Assembly: GCF_001043975.1 (NCBI RefSeq)
Contig: NZ_LABY01000159.1
Coordinates: forward strand, 1-64,000
DNA: 64,000 nt
Direction: 5' to 3'
From: Methylobacterium variabile
Lineage (GTDB): Bacteria > Pseudomonadota > Alphaproteobacteria > Rhizobiales > Beijerinckiaceae
The position numbers were made by a program, and so were the translations under genes. Below the pieces are notes generated by a model that was not told where the DNA came from, made no database searches, and saw nothing but the letters and a program-made list of their open reading frames with translations. Each line of letters begins with the position of its first letter. The first letter of the stretch is position 1. Shown here piece by piece: positions 8,771-18,206 of the stretch.

Positions 8771-8950
8771 TCAGCCAAGGTTGAGACGGTCGACCTTGGT
8801 GCCCGCACCGCGCAGCGATTCCGGGATCGCCGAGAAGTCGGAGTAGCCCGCCTCGCGCGCCATCGCGTCGAGGGCCTGCTGCTCGTTCTCGGCGCCGCCG
8901 GTCCAGAGGATCGCGCCCGTCGCGGCCTGCCTGACCTGGAAGATGGCCAT
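8771..8950 (-). CDS. Small conserved-looking protein, function unknown
   Basis: A 59-residue cytoplasmic protein beginning MAIFQVRQAATGAILWTGGA and containing NEQQALDAMAREAGYSD. The composition is globular and the start has a strong GGGAGG ribosome site; an intrinsic terminator follows. These three signs support a real gene. It has no signal peptide or membrane segment and I do not recognise the family. It is divergent from the tetR operon. Confidence 0.75.
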   Translation of the reverse strand: MAIFQVRQAATGAILWTGGAENEQQALDAMAREAGYSDFSAIPESLRGAGTKVDRLNLG

Positions 8951-9055
8951 GAAACATGTCCTCCCACTGAAGACTGATATCCGGACTTCTAACGCGTGCC
9001 GGTCGGGGGAGGTTGCACGGGATCGAACGTTGCGGGAACTCCGCATTTGGGTGTA

Positions 9056-9075
9056 GAGAATGAACGTTCATTCTC
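9056..9075. promoter_or_regulatory. 20-bp perfect palindromic operator of the tetR-RND operon
   Basis: GAGAATGAACGTTCATTCTC is a perfect palindrome placed 13 bases before the proposed tetR start. TetR-family dimers bind such inverted repeats, so autorepression of the efflux operon is likely. A partial copy, GAACGTT, is at 9025-9031. Regulation is inference from position and symmetry. Confidence 0.8.
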
Positions 9076-9088
9076 AAGGCGTCGTCGC

Positions 9089-9745
9089 TTGCCTCCGCAT
9101 CCCACCACCGCCCGGCTCGACTCCACCGAGGAGCGCCGCACCCGCATCCTCGACGCGGCGGAGAGCTGCTTCGTCCGCCACGGCTTTCACCGCGCCACGA
9201 TGCACGACGTGGCTGCGGAGGCCGGCATGAGCCCCGGCAACCTCTACCGCTACTTCCCGTCCAAGGACGCGATCGTCGCCGGCCTGGCGGAGCGCGACCG
9301 GGCCAGCGTGGCCGAGGATTTCGCCGGTATCGAGGCAACGCCCGACCTCATGGAGGCCTTCGCGGGCCTCGCCCGGCGCCACCTCGCCGATGCGCCGGCC
9401 GAGAAGGCGGTGCTCTGCCTGGAGATGTGGGCCGAGGCGACCCGCAATCCCGCGATGGCGGCGATCTGCCGGGATTTCGAGCGTGAGATCGCGGCGCGGC
9501 TCTCCGACCTCTACCGCCAGGCCGGTGCTCGCCATTCCGGCCCCGGGGCGCTCCGGGCCGACCCCGAGCTCCTCGCCCGGCTGGCGATGGTGATGGCCGA
9601 CGGCATCATGGTCCGGCGCGCCCTCTCTCCCGATTTCTCCCCCGGCCCGATCATCGACGCCATGCTGACCCTGATCGGGGCGGCGCTCGAGGGCCGCTTC
9701 GACCCGACGGGCGCCGCACCGTCCAACCCGGAACCCGCCCGATGA
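9089..9745 (+). CDS. TetR/AcrR family regulator of the RND efflux operon
   Basis: A 218-residue repressor. The N-terminal helix-turn-helix spans about residues 12-60 (RILDAAESCFVRHGFHRAT, AGMSPGNLYRYFPSKDAI) and a ligand-binding C-terminal domain follows. No ATG fits: codons upstream of the helix-turn-helix run through the palindromic operator, so I chose the TTG at 9089 with AAGG before it. The stop overlaps the adaptor start as ATGA, indicating translational coupling. It should repress its own operon and respond to a pump substrate. Confidence 0.85.
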   Translation: MPPHPTTARLDSTEERRTRILDAAESCFVRHGFHRATMHDVAAEAGMSPGNLYRYFPSKDAIVAGLAERDRASVAEDFAGIEATPDLMEAFAGLARRHLADAPAEKAVLCLEMWAEATRNPAMAAICRDFEREIAARLSDLYRQAGARHSGPGALRADPELLARLAMVMADGIMVRRALSPDFSPGPIIDAMLTLIGAALEGRFDPTGAAPSNPEPAR

Positions 9746-10983
9746 CCCGCCTCCATCGCCGCGCCGGCGGCCTGCCCATCCGCTCGGCCGTCCTCCCGGT
9801 CCTCATGGCGGCCTGCCTCCCCGTTCCGGCCCGTGCCGCCGACGGCACGCGCGCGGCCGGTCCCGTCGTCGCGGCGGCGCCCGCCCCGGCCGTCACCGTC
9901 GCGGTGGCCTCCGAGCGCGAGATCGTCGAGCGGGCCGTCGTCACCGGCACTCTGGTGCCGCGGGACGAGATCCTGGTCTCGCCGGAGATCGAGGGCTGCC
10001 GCATCACCGAGCTGCTGGTCGAGGAGGGCGACCGGGTCGCCAAGGGCGCCGTGCTGGCGCGGCTCTCCCGCGAGATGATCGACACCCAGCTCACCCAGAA
10101 CGCCGCCGCCATCGCCCGGGCCGAGGGCGCGGTCGAGCAGGCGCGCAGCACCATCGTGCAGGTCGAGGCGGCGCAGGTCGAGGCCGCGCTCTCCCTGGAG
10201 CGGGCCCAGGCGCTGATGAAGACCGGCAACGCCACCGCCGCGGTGCTGGAGCAGCGGGTCTCGACGGCGAGGGCGGCCGAGGGCAAGCTCTCCGCCGCCC
10301 GCAACGGGCTCGCCATCGCGCAGGCCGACCTCGCTCAGGCGCGGGCCCAGCGCAGCGAACTCGAGCTGAAGCTCGCCCGCACCGAGATCCGGGCGCCGGA
10401 GGGTGGCATCGTCAGCCGCCGCACCGCCCGGGTCGGCGCCACCGCCAGCGCCTCGGGAGAGCCGCTGTTCCGGCTGATCGCCCGCGGCGAGATCGAGCTC
10501 GAGGGCGAGGTGCCGGAGACCGGGCTCGCCCGCTTGCGCGCCGGCGCTCCCGCGAGCCTCGATCTCGACACGCCGGAAGGACCGGTCGCGGTGTCCGGGC
10601 GCGTCCGGGTGGTCTACCCGGAGATCGACCGGGCGACGCGCCTCGGCAAGGTCCGGATCCGGCTCGAGGCCGATCCGCGCCTGCGCATTGGCGCCTTCGC
10701 CCGCGGCGCCGTCGAGGCGGCGCGCCGCACCGGCGTCGCCGTGCCGCTGGCCTCCGTGGTCTACGGGCCGTCGGGCCCGACCGTGCTGGTGGTGAATGGT
10801 GAGCGGGTCGAGGCCCGCGCCATCCGCACCGGCCTCTCGGCCGGCGGCTTCATCGAGGCCCGCGACGGGGTCCGGGCCGGCGACGCCGTGGTGGCCCGGG
10901 CCGGCAGCTTCCTGCGCGACGGCGACCGGGTGCGCCCGATCTACCCCGCGCTCCCGGCCACCGCCGAGGCCGGACGTCCCTGA
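9742..10983 (+). CDS. RND efflux periplasmic adaptor (membrane fusion protein)
   Basis: A 413-residue HlyD/AcrA-type adaptor. A signal peptide covers about residues 1-33 (ending PARAADG). It has a split lipoyl domain (SPEIEGCRITELLVEEGDRV and TEIRAPEGGIVSRRTA), an alpha-hairpin of Ala/Gln-rich helices between them, and beta-barrel and membrane-proximal domains after. It links the inner-membrane pump encoded next to an outer-membrane channel encoded elsewhere. It is the second gene of the tetR operon. Confidence 0.92.
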   Translation: MTRLHRRAGGLPIRSAVLPVLMAACLPVPARAADGTRAAGPVVAAAPAPAVTVAVASEREIVERAVVTGTLVPRDEILVSPEIEGCRITELLVEEGDRVAKGAVLARLSREMIDTQLTQNAAAIARAEGAVEQARSTIVQVEAAQVEAALSLERAQALMKTGNATAAVLEQRVSTARAAEGKLSAARNGLAIAQADLAQARAQRSELELKLARTEIRAPEGGIVSRRTARVGATASASGEPLFRLIARGEIELEGEVPETGLARLRAGAPASLDLDTPEGPVAVSGRVRVVYPEIDRATRLGKVRIRLEADPRLRIGAFARGAVEAARRTGVAVPLASVVYGPSGPTVLVVNGERVEARAIRTGLSAGGFIEARDGVRAGDAVVARAGSFLRDGDRVRPIYPALPATAEAGRP

Positions 10984-11055
10984 CGCCGCTGCGCGATCCG
11001 ACCGTCACGCGATCGGGCCTCGCAGCGCGATTCTCATGCCGCATCGTCGCCGACG

Positions 11056-14000
11056 ATGCTCTCGTTCTCTCCTGACCGGGCCCGCCAGATGCGCCTGAAC
11101 GTCTCCGCCTGGGCGATCCGCAAGCCGATCCCCTCGATCGTGCTGTTCCTGGTGCTCGGGCTGCTCGGCCTCGTGAGCTTCCGCAGCCTGCCGATCACCC
11201 GCTTTCCCAACATCGACATCCCGATCGTCTCGGTGACGGTGACGCAGGCCGGCGCCGCACCGAGCGAGCTGCAGACCCAGGTCACCAAGTGGGTCGAGGA
11301 CGCGGTGGCGGGGGTGAAGGGCGTCAAGCACATCATCTCGTCGATCACCGAGGGCACCTCGGCCACCACGATCGAGTTCCGGCTCGAGGTGAACACCGAC
11401 CGCGCGGTCAACGACGTCAAGGACGCGATCGCCAAGATCCGGATGAACCTGCCGCGGACGATCGACGAGCCGATCATCACCCGGGTCGAGATCGCCGGCC
11501 TGCCGATCATGGTCTACGGGGCGTCCGCCCCCGCGATGACGCCGGAGGACCTGTCCTGGTTCGTCGACGACGTGGTGGCGCGCCAGATCCAGGGCCTGCG
11601 CGGCGTCGGCGGCGTCGAGCGCCTCGGCGGCGTCGCCCGCGAGGTGCGGGTGACCCTGAAGCCCGACCGGCTGCTGGCGCTGGGCATCACCGCGGCGGAC
11701 GTGAACCGGCAGCTGCGCCTGACCTCCGCCGACATGGCCGGCGGCCGGGCCGAGGTCGGCGGCCAGGAGCAGTCGATCCGCACGCTCGCCGCCTCCTCGA
11801 CCCTCGAGACCCTGGCCGCGACCTCGATCGTGCTGCCGGGCGGGCGCAAGGTGCGCCTCGACGACCTCGCCACCTTGAGCGACGGGGCCGAGGAGCCCCG
11901 CACCTTCGCGCGCCTCAACGGCGAGCCGGTGGTCGCCTTCGCGATCTCGCGGGCGAACGGCGCCAGCGACGCCTCGGTCGCCGAGGTGGTGGCGAAGAAG
12001 ATCGACGAGTTCGCCAAGGCCTATCCGGGCGTGCGCTTCGACCGGATCGACAGCTCCGTCACCAACACCATCGGCAACTACGAATCCGCCATGCACAGCC
12101 TGATGGAGGGCGCGGCCCTCGCGGTGCTGGTGGTGTTCCTGTTCCTGCGCGACTGGCGCGCCACGCTGATCGCCGCGGTGGCGCTGCCGCTCTCGGTCTT
12201 CCCGACCTTCTGGGCGATGAGCGCCATGGGCTTCTCGCTCAACGCGGTGAGCCTGCTCGCCATCACCCTCGTCACCGGCATCCTGGTCGACGACGCGATC
12301 GTGGAGATCGAGAACATCGTCCGCCACATCCGGCTCGGCAAGTCGCCCTACCGGGCCGCCATCGAGGGCGCCGACGAGATCGGCCTCGCCGTCATCGCGA
12401 TCACCGCGACGCTGGTCGCGATCTTCGCGCCGGTGTCGTTCATGGGCGGCATCGCAGGCCAGTACTTCAAGCAGTTCGGCCTGACCATCGCGGCCGCCGT
12501 CTTCATGTCGCTGCTCGTCGCCCGCCTCATCACCCCGATGATGGCGGCCTACTTCCTGCGCGACCATGGCCACCACGAGGAGCGCGAGGGGCCGGTGATG
12601 CGGACCTACAACCGCGTCGTGCGGTGGTCGGTGCGGCACAAGTTCGTGACCCTGGTGGTCGGCCTCGCGCTCTTCGCCGCCTCGATCATGTCGACGAGCC
12701 TCCTGCCCGCCGGCTTCCTGCCCAAGGAGGATGCCGCCCGCACCCTGATGGTGGTGGAGTTGCCGCCGGGCGCCCGCCTCGACGACACGATCGCGGTCAC
12801 CGACCGGATCGCCCAGCGCATCCGCACCCTGCCGGAGGTCGCCTCGGTCTTCGTCGACGGCGGCCGCCAGCTGCCGGGCAAGAAGGAGGTGCGGCTCGCC
12901 ACCCTCACCATCAACCTGACGCCGAAGAACGCCCGCGTCCGCAAGCAGGCCGACGTCGAGGCGGCGATCATGGACCTGATGCGCGACGAGCCCGACGTGC
13001 GCTACTGGTCCCTGCGCGAGGGCGGCCAGCGCGATTTCAGCCTGATCGTCGCCGGCGCCGACACCGCGACCGTCACCGACGTCGCCGAGCGGATGCAGCG
13101 CGAGGTCGCGGCCCTGCCGAACCTCGTCAACGTGATGTCGACGGCGCCCCTCGACCGGACCGAGGTCCGCATCCGCCCGAAAGCCGGTGTCGCCGCCGAC
13201 CTCGGCGTCTCGACCGACACCATCGCCGAGACGGTGCGGGTCGGCACGATCGGCGACATCGGCCAGAACCTCGCGAAGTTCAACGCCACCGACCGGCAGA
13301 TCCCGATCCGGGTGCAGCTGCCGATGGCCCTGCGCGGCGACCTCTCGGCGCTGGAGAGCCTGAAGGTCCCGGCCAAGAACGGCGCCTCGGTGCCGCTCGC
13401 GGCGGTCGCCGACATCAGCCTCGGCCGCGGCCCGACCGCGATCGACCGCTACGACCGCGCTGTCCGCGTGGCGCTGGAGGCCAACATGCAGGGCTCGGAC
13501 GCGCTCGGCGAGATGATCAAGCAGGCGATGGAGGTGCCGGCGGCGAAGAACCTGCCGCCCGGGGTCTCCCTGCGCCAGACCGGCGACGCCGAGGTGATGG
13601 GCGAGGTGTTCGAGGGCTTCGCGATGGCGATGGGCGCCGGCCTGATGATGGTGCTCGGCGTGCTGATCCTGCTCTTCGCCTCGTTCTTCCAGCCCCTCAC
13701 CATCCTGTTCTCGCTGCCGCTCTCGATCGGCGGCGCCATCCTCGGCCTGCTGATCTTCAACCGGCCGATCTCGATGCCGGTGGTGATCGGCATCCTGATG
13801 CTGATGGGCGTGGTGACGAAGAACGCCATCATGCTGGTCGACTTCGCGGTCGAGGAGATGGCCCGCGGCGTCGACCGCATCACCGCCATCACCGAGGCCG
13901 GCGCCAAGCGGGCCCGGCCGATCGTGATGACGACGATCGCGATGGCGGCCGGCATGGTGCCGAGCGCCATGGCCTTCGGCATCGGCGGCGAGTTCCGCTC

Positions 14001-14187
14001 GCCGATGGCGATCGCGGTGATCTCGGGCTTGATCGTCTCGACGCTGCTCTCGCTGCTCTTCGTGCCCGCCATCTTCATCCTGATGGACGACCTGTCGCGC
14101 CTGATGGGCCGCCTGTTCGGCCGCTTCATCGGGACGGTGGACGAGCCGGAGGCGGAGGGCCCGCACCGGCCGGTCGCGGCGGAGTAG
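11056..14187 (+). CDS. RND efflux pump, hydrophobe/amphiphile (HAE1-like) type
   Basis: A 1043-residue inner-membrane transporter with the 12-helix, two-loop layout of the AcrB superfamily. Helix 4 carries TGILVDDAIVEIENI with the two proton-relay aspartates. It lacks the DFG motif of heavy-metal pumps, favouring export of organic compounds such as drugs or solvents. An internal start at 11089 (MRLNVSAWAIRKPIPS) matches the usual family N-terminus and may be the true one. It is the third gene of the tetR operon, 72 bases after the adaptor. Confidence 0.92.
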   Translation: MLSFSPDRARQMRLNVSAWAIRKPIPSIVLFLVLGLLGLVSFRSLPITRFPNIDIPIVSVTVTQAGAAPSELQTQVTKWVEDAVAGVKGVKHIISSITEGTSATTIEFRLEVNTDRAVNDVKDAIAKIRMNLPRTIDEPIITRVEIAGLPIMVYGASAPAMTPEDLSWFVDDVVARQIQGLRGVGGVERLGGVAREVRVTLKPDRLLALGITAADVNRQLRLTSADMAGGRAEVGGQEQSIRTLAASSTLETLAATSIVLPGGRKVRLDDLATLSDGAEEPRTFARLNGEPVVAFAISRANGASDASVAEVVAKKIDEFAKAYPGVRFDRIDSSVTNTIGNYESAMHSLMEGAALAVLVVFLFLRDWRATLIAAVALPLSVFPTFWAMSAMGFSLNAVSLLAITLVTGILVDDAIVEIENIVRHIRLGKSPYRAAIEGADEIGLAVIAITATLVAIFAPVSFMGGIAGQYFKQFGLTIAAAVFMSLLVARLITPMMAAYFLRDHGHHEEREGPVMRTYNRVVRWSVRHKFVTLVVGLALFAASIMSTSLLPAGFLPKEDAARTLMVVELPPGARLDDTIAVTDRIAQRIRTLPEVASVFVDGGRQLPGKKEVRLATLTINLTPKNARVRKQADVEAAIMDLMRDEPDVRYWSLREGGQRDFSLIVAGADTATVTDVAERMQREVAALPNLVNVMSTAPLDRTEVRIRPKAGVAADLGVSTDTIAETVRVGTIGDIGQNLAKFNATDRQIPIRVQLPMALRGDLSALESLKVPAKNGASVPLAAVADISLGRGPTAIDRYDRAVRVALEANMQGSDALGEMIKQAMEVPAAKNLPPGVSLRQTGDAEVMGEVFEGFAMAMGAGLMMVLGVLILLFASFFQPLTILFSLPLSIGGAILGLLIFNRPISMPVVIGILMLMGVVTKNAIMLVDFAVEEMARGVDRITAITEAGAKRARPIVMTTIAMAAGMVPSAMAFGIGGEFRSPMAIAVISGLIVSTLLSLLFVPAIFILMDDLSRLMGRLFGRFIGTVDEPEAEGPHRPVAAE

Positions 14188-14268
14188 GGGCCTCAAGCGT
14201 GGCGCCGCCCAGATCCCTCCCGTCGGCGCAAGTCAGGCGGCCGAACCGGCGCTGAACGGAGCTCGCCC

Positions 14269-16242
14269 ATGCGTGTCCCGCTCCTCCTCGGCGTGATTCT
14301 GCTCGGCTGGGCGCAAGGCCCGGCCGCCGCGGCCCCGTCCGAGATCCGGGTCGCCGGCCTGGGCGAAGCGATAGCCGAGGCCCGGCGGCGGCGCGCGCGC
14401 GATCCCCGGGCGGCGATCGTCATCGCGCTCCAGCCCGGCACCCACCGCCTCGCCGACGCCGTGCGTCTCGGCCCGGGCGACGGCGGCAGTGCCGGGTCGC
14501 CCCTGGTGATCCGCGGCCCGGCCGACGGGTCGGCGCGGCTCGTCGGCAGCGTCCGCCTCGACCCGGTCCCCCTCGACCCCGCCCTCGCGGCCCGCCTGCC
14601 GCCGGCGGCGCGGGGCCATGTCCGTGCCTATCGTCTGCCGGCTCCGGCGCGGGCGCCGTCCCGGATCCAGGTCCCCCTGGTCCTCAACGGCCCGCCGTCG
14701 CCCCCCGCCTTCGAGGTCTTCGACGGCGAGGGCGCGATGCACCCGGCGCACTGGCCCGCGGAGGACTTCGCCGGGGTCGCGGAGGGCGACGCGTCGAGCT
14801 TCACCCTGACGGGCCTGCCGCAAAGCCTCGCATCGAGCCTGCGCGACGAGCCTGACCTCTGGGCCGAGGGCTACTGGCGCTGGGGCTGGCTGTTCGAAAC
14901 GCTCCCGGTGGCGCGGACGGCCCGGACGGGGAGCGGCGTGCGGCTCACCGTGGACCCCGCGCCCTACGACGGCATCCGCCCGGGCGCGCCCGTCCGCCTC
15001 GTCCATGCCCTGGCCGCCCTCGACCGGCCCGGCGCCTGGTGGCGCGACGGCAGGAGCGGAATCCTGCTCGCCTGGCCCCGAGGGGGGTCGGCCGTCGAGG
15101 TGTCGGTGGCCGACGCGCTGCTCGCCCTCGACGGTGCCGCGCATGTGCGGATCGAGAGCCTGCGCCTCGCGATGGCCCGCGGCGACCTCGTGAGCGTGCG
15201 CGGCGGACGGGACGTGGTGGTCTCCGACAGCGTGCTGACCTTCGCCGGCGGGCGCGGCGCGGCGTTCACGGGGGCCGAGTCGGGCGGCCTCCAGCGGTGC
15301 GACATCACAGGGACCGGCGCCGAGGCGGTGGTGCTCTCGGGGGGCGACCGCCGCGCGCTCACTCCCGGCGGCCTGTTCCTGCGCGACAGCCGCCTCACTG
15401 CTTACGCCCGCCTGCGCTTGACGCAGCACCCGGCCGTCGCCATCGACGGGGTCGGCGCAGAGGTCGCCGGCAACTACATCCACGATTCGCCGGCCTACGC
15501 GCTCCACATCCGGGGCAACGACCACCGCGTCACCGGCAACGAGATCGCGAACCTGCTGGCCGGGGCCACCGACAACGGCGCGATCTATGCCGGCCGCGAC
15601 TGGACCGCGCGGGGCACCGTGATCGCCGGCAACTTCCTGCACGACATCCGCGCCAGCACCGATCGCGAGGTCAAGGGCGTCTACCTCGACGACATGGCGA
15701 GCGGCTTCACGGTAACGGGAAACCTGTTCCTGCGGGTCGATCAGGCGGTCTTCATCGGGGGCGGGCGCGACAACCGGATCGAGGGCAACGTCTTCGTCGC
15801 CACGAGCCCGGCGGTCCACGTCGATTCCCGCGGCGAGACCTGGGCCCGCGATTCCGTGAGCGATCCGCAATCGGAGCTGCGCGGCGCCTACGCGGCGATG
15901 CCGGTCGGGTCGGCCCCGTGGCGGGCGCGCTACCCGGCCCTCGCCGGCATCCTCTACGACCGCCCGGCGGTCGCGACCGGCAACGTGCTCGCCGACAACC
16001 TCCTGGCGCTCAGCGACCCGTTCCGCTTCACCGACGGGGGCCGGGAGGCGGAACAGACCGTCGCGCGCAACCGCGGGCCGGCGGGATCTCGCGCCGGCGG
16101 CGACCTGCCGGCGCTGGCGCGCAGTTCGGTCGACCCGATGGACTTCTCCGCCCTGACGGAGGGCACCGGGCTCAGGCTGCCGACGATCCCGTTCGCCCGG
16201 ATGCGCCGGGAGCGGACGGCCGGGGCGCCGTTCGGGCGCTGA
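14269..16242 (+). CDS. Secreted right-handed parallel beta-helix protein
   Basis: A 657-residue exported protein with a signal peptide at 1-22 (MRVPLLLGVILLGWAQGPAAAA). The region from about 290 to 510 has the repeated short strands with Asn/Gly turns of a pectate-lyase-like beta-helix (IESLRLAMARGDLVSVRGG, VAGNYIHDSPAYALHIRGN, GNFLHDIRAS). Such proteins cleave or bind polysaccharides, which fits the glycosyltransferases beside it. Its 3' end overlaps the convergent glycosyltransferase gene by 71 bases. Enzyme activity is not assignable. Confidence 0.82.
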   Translation: MRVPLLLGVILLGWAQGPAAAAPSEIRVAGLGEAIAEARRRRARDPRAAIVIALQPGTHRLADAVRLGPGDGGSAGSPLVIRGPADGSARLVGSVRLDPVPLDPALAARLPPAARGHVRAYRLPAPARAPSRIQVPLVLNGPPSPPAFEVFDGEGAMHPAHWPAEDFAGVAEGDASSFTLTGLPQSLASSLRDEPDLWAEGYWRWGWLFETLPVARTARTGSGVRLTVDPAPYDGIRPGAPVRLVHALAALDRPGAWWRDGRSGILLAWPRGGSAVEVSVADALLALDGAAHVRIESLRLAMARGDLVSVRGGRDVVVSDSVLTFAGGRGAAFTGAESGGLQRCDITGTGAEAVVLSGGDRRALTPGGLFLRDSRLTAYARLRLTQHPAVAIDGVGAEVAGNYIHDSPAYALHIRGNDHRVTGNEIANLLAGATDNGAIYAGRDWTARGTVIAGNFLHDIRASTDREVKGVYLDDMASGFTVTGNLFLRVDQAVFIGGGRDNRIEGNVFVATSPAVHVDSRGETWARDSVSDPQSELRGAYAAMPVGSAPWRARYPALAGILYDRPAVATGNVLADNLLALSDPFRFTDGGREAEQTVARNRGPAGSRAGGDLPALARSSVDPMDFSALTEGTGLRLPTIPFARMRRERTAGAPFGR

Positions 16243-17026
16243 GCGCGTCGCGGGCGGCGATGAGCAGGAAGCGCGGGATCGTGTCGAGGTAGCGCCGCCA
16301 GAGCCGCCGGGGTTCCCGGGCGAGGCGGTAGGCCCATTCGAGCCCGGCGATCTGGAGCAGGCGCGGCGCCCGCGGGATGCGCCCCGTCGCGACGTCGAAG
16401 GCGGCGCCCACGCCCATCGCGATGGTGCCGGGCAGGTGGGGGGCATGGGCCGCCATGAACAGCTCCTGCTTCGGCGTCCCGAGGCCGACCCAGACGATCT
16501 GCGCCCCCGATTCCCGGATGCGCGCGCGCATCGCCTCGATCTCCGCCGTGTCGAGGGGGCGGAAGGGCGGTGTCTCGACGCCCGCCACCCGCAGCCCGGG
16601 GATCCGCGCGCGCATCGTCGTGGCGAGCAGGTCCGCGACCCCCTCGGCCCCGCCGAGGAAGTAGTGCCGCCAGCCCGCGGCGGCGCCGGCCCGGCAGACC
16701 GCCTCGACGGCTTCGATCCCCGGCACCTGCTGCAGCGTGGAGAGGCCCCGCCACCGGCCGATCCAGCTCAGGGGCCGCCCGTCGGCGCAGACGAGGAGGG
16801 CGTCGTGGTGGGCGGCGCGCAGGGCCGCGTCGGTCTGCGCCCGCACCACCCCATGGGCGTCGCGGAACACCACGAAGCTGCCGGGCTGGGCCGGGCCGGC
16901 GGCGAGGCGCCGCCCCACCGCCTCGACCAGCCCGGCCATGCCGGTGGCCGAGACCGGGATGCCGCCGATCTCGAAGGAGGGGATGGTCGGATCGTGGGCC
17001 ACGCTGTCAGGTTCCCGTTCTGGCAT
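16172..17026 (-). CDS. WecG/TagA/CpsF family glycosyltransferase
   Basis: A 284-residue GT26-type enzyme. Diagnostic segments are ADGRPLSWIGR, VPGIEAVEAVCR, HYFLGGAEGVADLL, VWVGLGTPKQELFM and MGVGAAFDVATGRIPRAP. These enzymes transfer UDP-activated N-acetyl-mannosaminuronate-type or related sugars to lipid-linked precursors of surface polysaccharide. It overlaps the upstream GT4 gene by 20 bases on the same strand, indicating coupled translation, and overlaps the convergent beta-helix gene at its 3' end. Confidence 0.9.
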   Translation of the reverse strand: MPEREPDSVAHDPTIPSFEIGGIPVSATGMAGLVEAVGRRLAAGPAQPGSFVVFRDAHGVVRAQTDAALRAAHHDALLVCADGRPLSWIGRWRGLSTLQQVPGIEAVEAVCRAGAAAGWRHYFLGGAEGVADLLATTMRARIPGLRVAGVETPPFRPLDTAEIEAMRARIRESGAQIVWVGLGTPKQELFMAAHAPHLPGTIAMGVGAAFDVATGRIPRAPRLLQIAGLEWAYRLAREPRRLWRRYLDTIPRFLLIAARDALSARTAPRPSAPGASGRTGSSAA

Positions 17027-18206
17027 GGGGCACGTCCGCCGCCCGCGCGGCGACGGCCTCCCGATAGATCTCGAGGAGCGCGCGCGTCGTGACGTCCTCG
17101 CGCCATTCGCGCTCGTAGACGGCGCGGGCGGCCCGCCCCATCGTCGCGGCCGCCGGGTCGTTGTGGATGCGGTCGAGCGCCCGGGCGAGGTCGGCGGGAT
17201 CTCCCGCCTCGGCGAGGAGCCCGGTGGTGCCGTCGGTCACCAGGCTCGCGAGGGATCCGATCCGCGAGGCGACGACCGGGGTGCCGACCGCGAAGGACTC
17301 CACCATCGCCATCGGCAGTCCCTCGTAGCAGACGGATGGGATGACGACGGCGACGGCCTGCGCCATCGCGGCCTGGACGGCGTCCGGGGCGCAGGGTCCG
17401 CGCAGGTCGAGGCCCGGATGCCCGGCGAGGGCGCCGGCGAGCGGCCCCTCGCCGATCACGGTGATCCGGGCCCGGCTCCGCGCGGCGGCCTCGGCGAGGA
17501 CGAGCACGCCCTTCTCCAGGCTGAGCCGGCCGACGTAGAGGATCCCGTCACGGGGGGCGTCCGAGGGGGGACCCGGGTCGGGCAGCCCGTTCGCCCGGAT
17601 GCGGATCCGCTCGGCCGGGAAGCCGGCGGCGACGAAGCGCTCCCGCGCGAAGGGCGTGAGCGCGACGAACCGGTCGACGTCGCGCCGCCAGGTCCCAGCC
17701 CGGCGATGGCTGTCAACCATCCGGGCGACCGCGAGGGTGCCAACCCGCGAGCCGCGGTAGCAGCCGAACCGCACCGCCTGGAACGGTGAGCCGGTGACGC
17801 AGATCTCGCACGGCGTCCCGTCGCGCATCAGGAGGGCGCCGGGGCAGATCAGCCGGTAATTGTGGAGGGTCTGCACCGTCGCGTGGCCGGCGGCCCGGGC
17901 CACCGCGTGGATGCCCGGCGAGAGCAGCGGGAAGGAGTTGTGGACGTGGACCACGTCCGGCGCGAAGCGGCGCGCGACCGCCATCACCCGGGCGATGCCC
18001 CGCGGCGCGTACGCCACTTCCCGGGCCGTCCGCAGCCGGGCGAGGCCGGAATCGATCGCCTCGTTGTCGAGATAGACCGCCTCGACTGCGCAGCCGGCCC
18101 GCTCGAGTGCGGCGAGGTCGCGGGCAACCGCCGCATCCTCGCCGCCGCGGACCTGATAGCGGTTGTGGGCGATGAGAATCCGGAGCGGGGGCGTGCCGGC
18201 GCTCAC
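17007..18206 (-). CDS. GT4 family glycosyltransferase
   Basis: A 399-residue GT-B enzyme starting at a GTG (product MSAGTPPLRILIAHNRYQVRG). The N-terminal acceptor domain has VVHVHNSFPLLSPG and a cysteine cluster (LICPGALL, TPCEICVTG, FGCYRGS) seen in a subgroup of GT4 enzymes. The C-terminal nucleotide-sugar domain has ILYVGRLSLEKG and the E-x7-E motif in EGLPMAMVESFAVGTPVV. It probably adds a hexose during exopolysaccharide synthesis. It sits between a gmd-like remnant upstream and the WecG-type gene downstream. Confidence 0.88.
   Translation of the reverse strand: MSAGTPPLRILIAHNRYQVRGGEDAAVARDLAALERAGCAVEAVYLDNEAIDSGLARLRTAREVAYAPRGIARVMAVARRFAPDVVHVHNSFPLLSPGIHAVARAAGHATVQTLHNYRLICPGALLMRDGTPCEICVTGSPFQAVRFGCYRGSRVGTLAVARMVDSHRRAGTWRRDVDRFVALTPFARERFVAAGFPAERIRIRANGLPDPGPPSDAPRDGILYVGRLSLEKGVLVLAEAAARSRARITVIGEGPLAGALAGHPGLDLRGPCAPDAVQAAMAQAVAVVIPSVCYEGLPMAMVESFAVGTPVVASRIGSLASLVTDGTTGLLAEAGDPADLARALDRIHNDPAAATMGRAARAVYEREWREDVTTRALLEIYREAVAARAADVPHARTGT

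Noticed and set aside
11005-14196. 1063-residue open frame antisense to the RND pump gene
   Set aside because: His/Asp/Arg-rich composition without domains; typical shadow of GC-rich codon use on the opposite strand.
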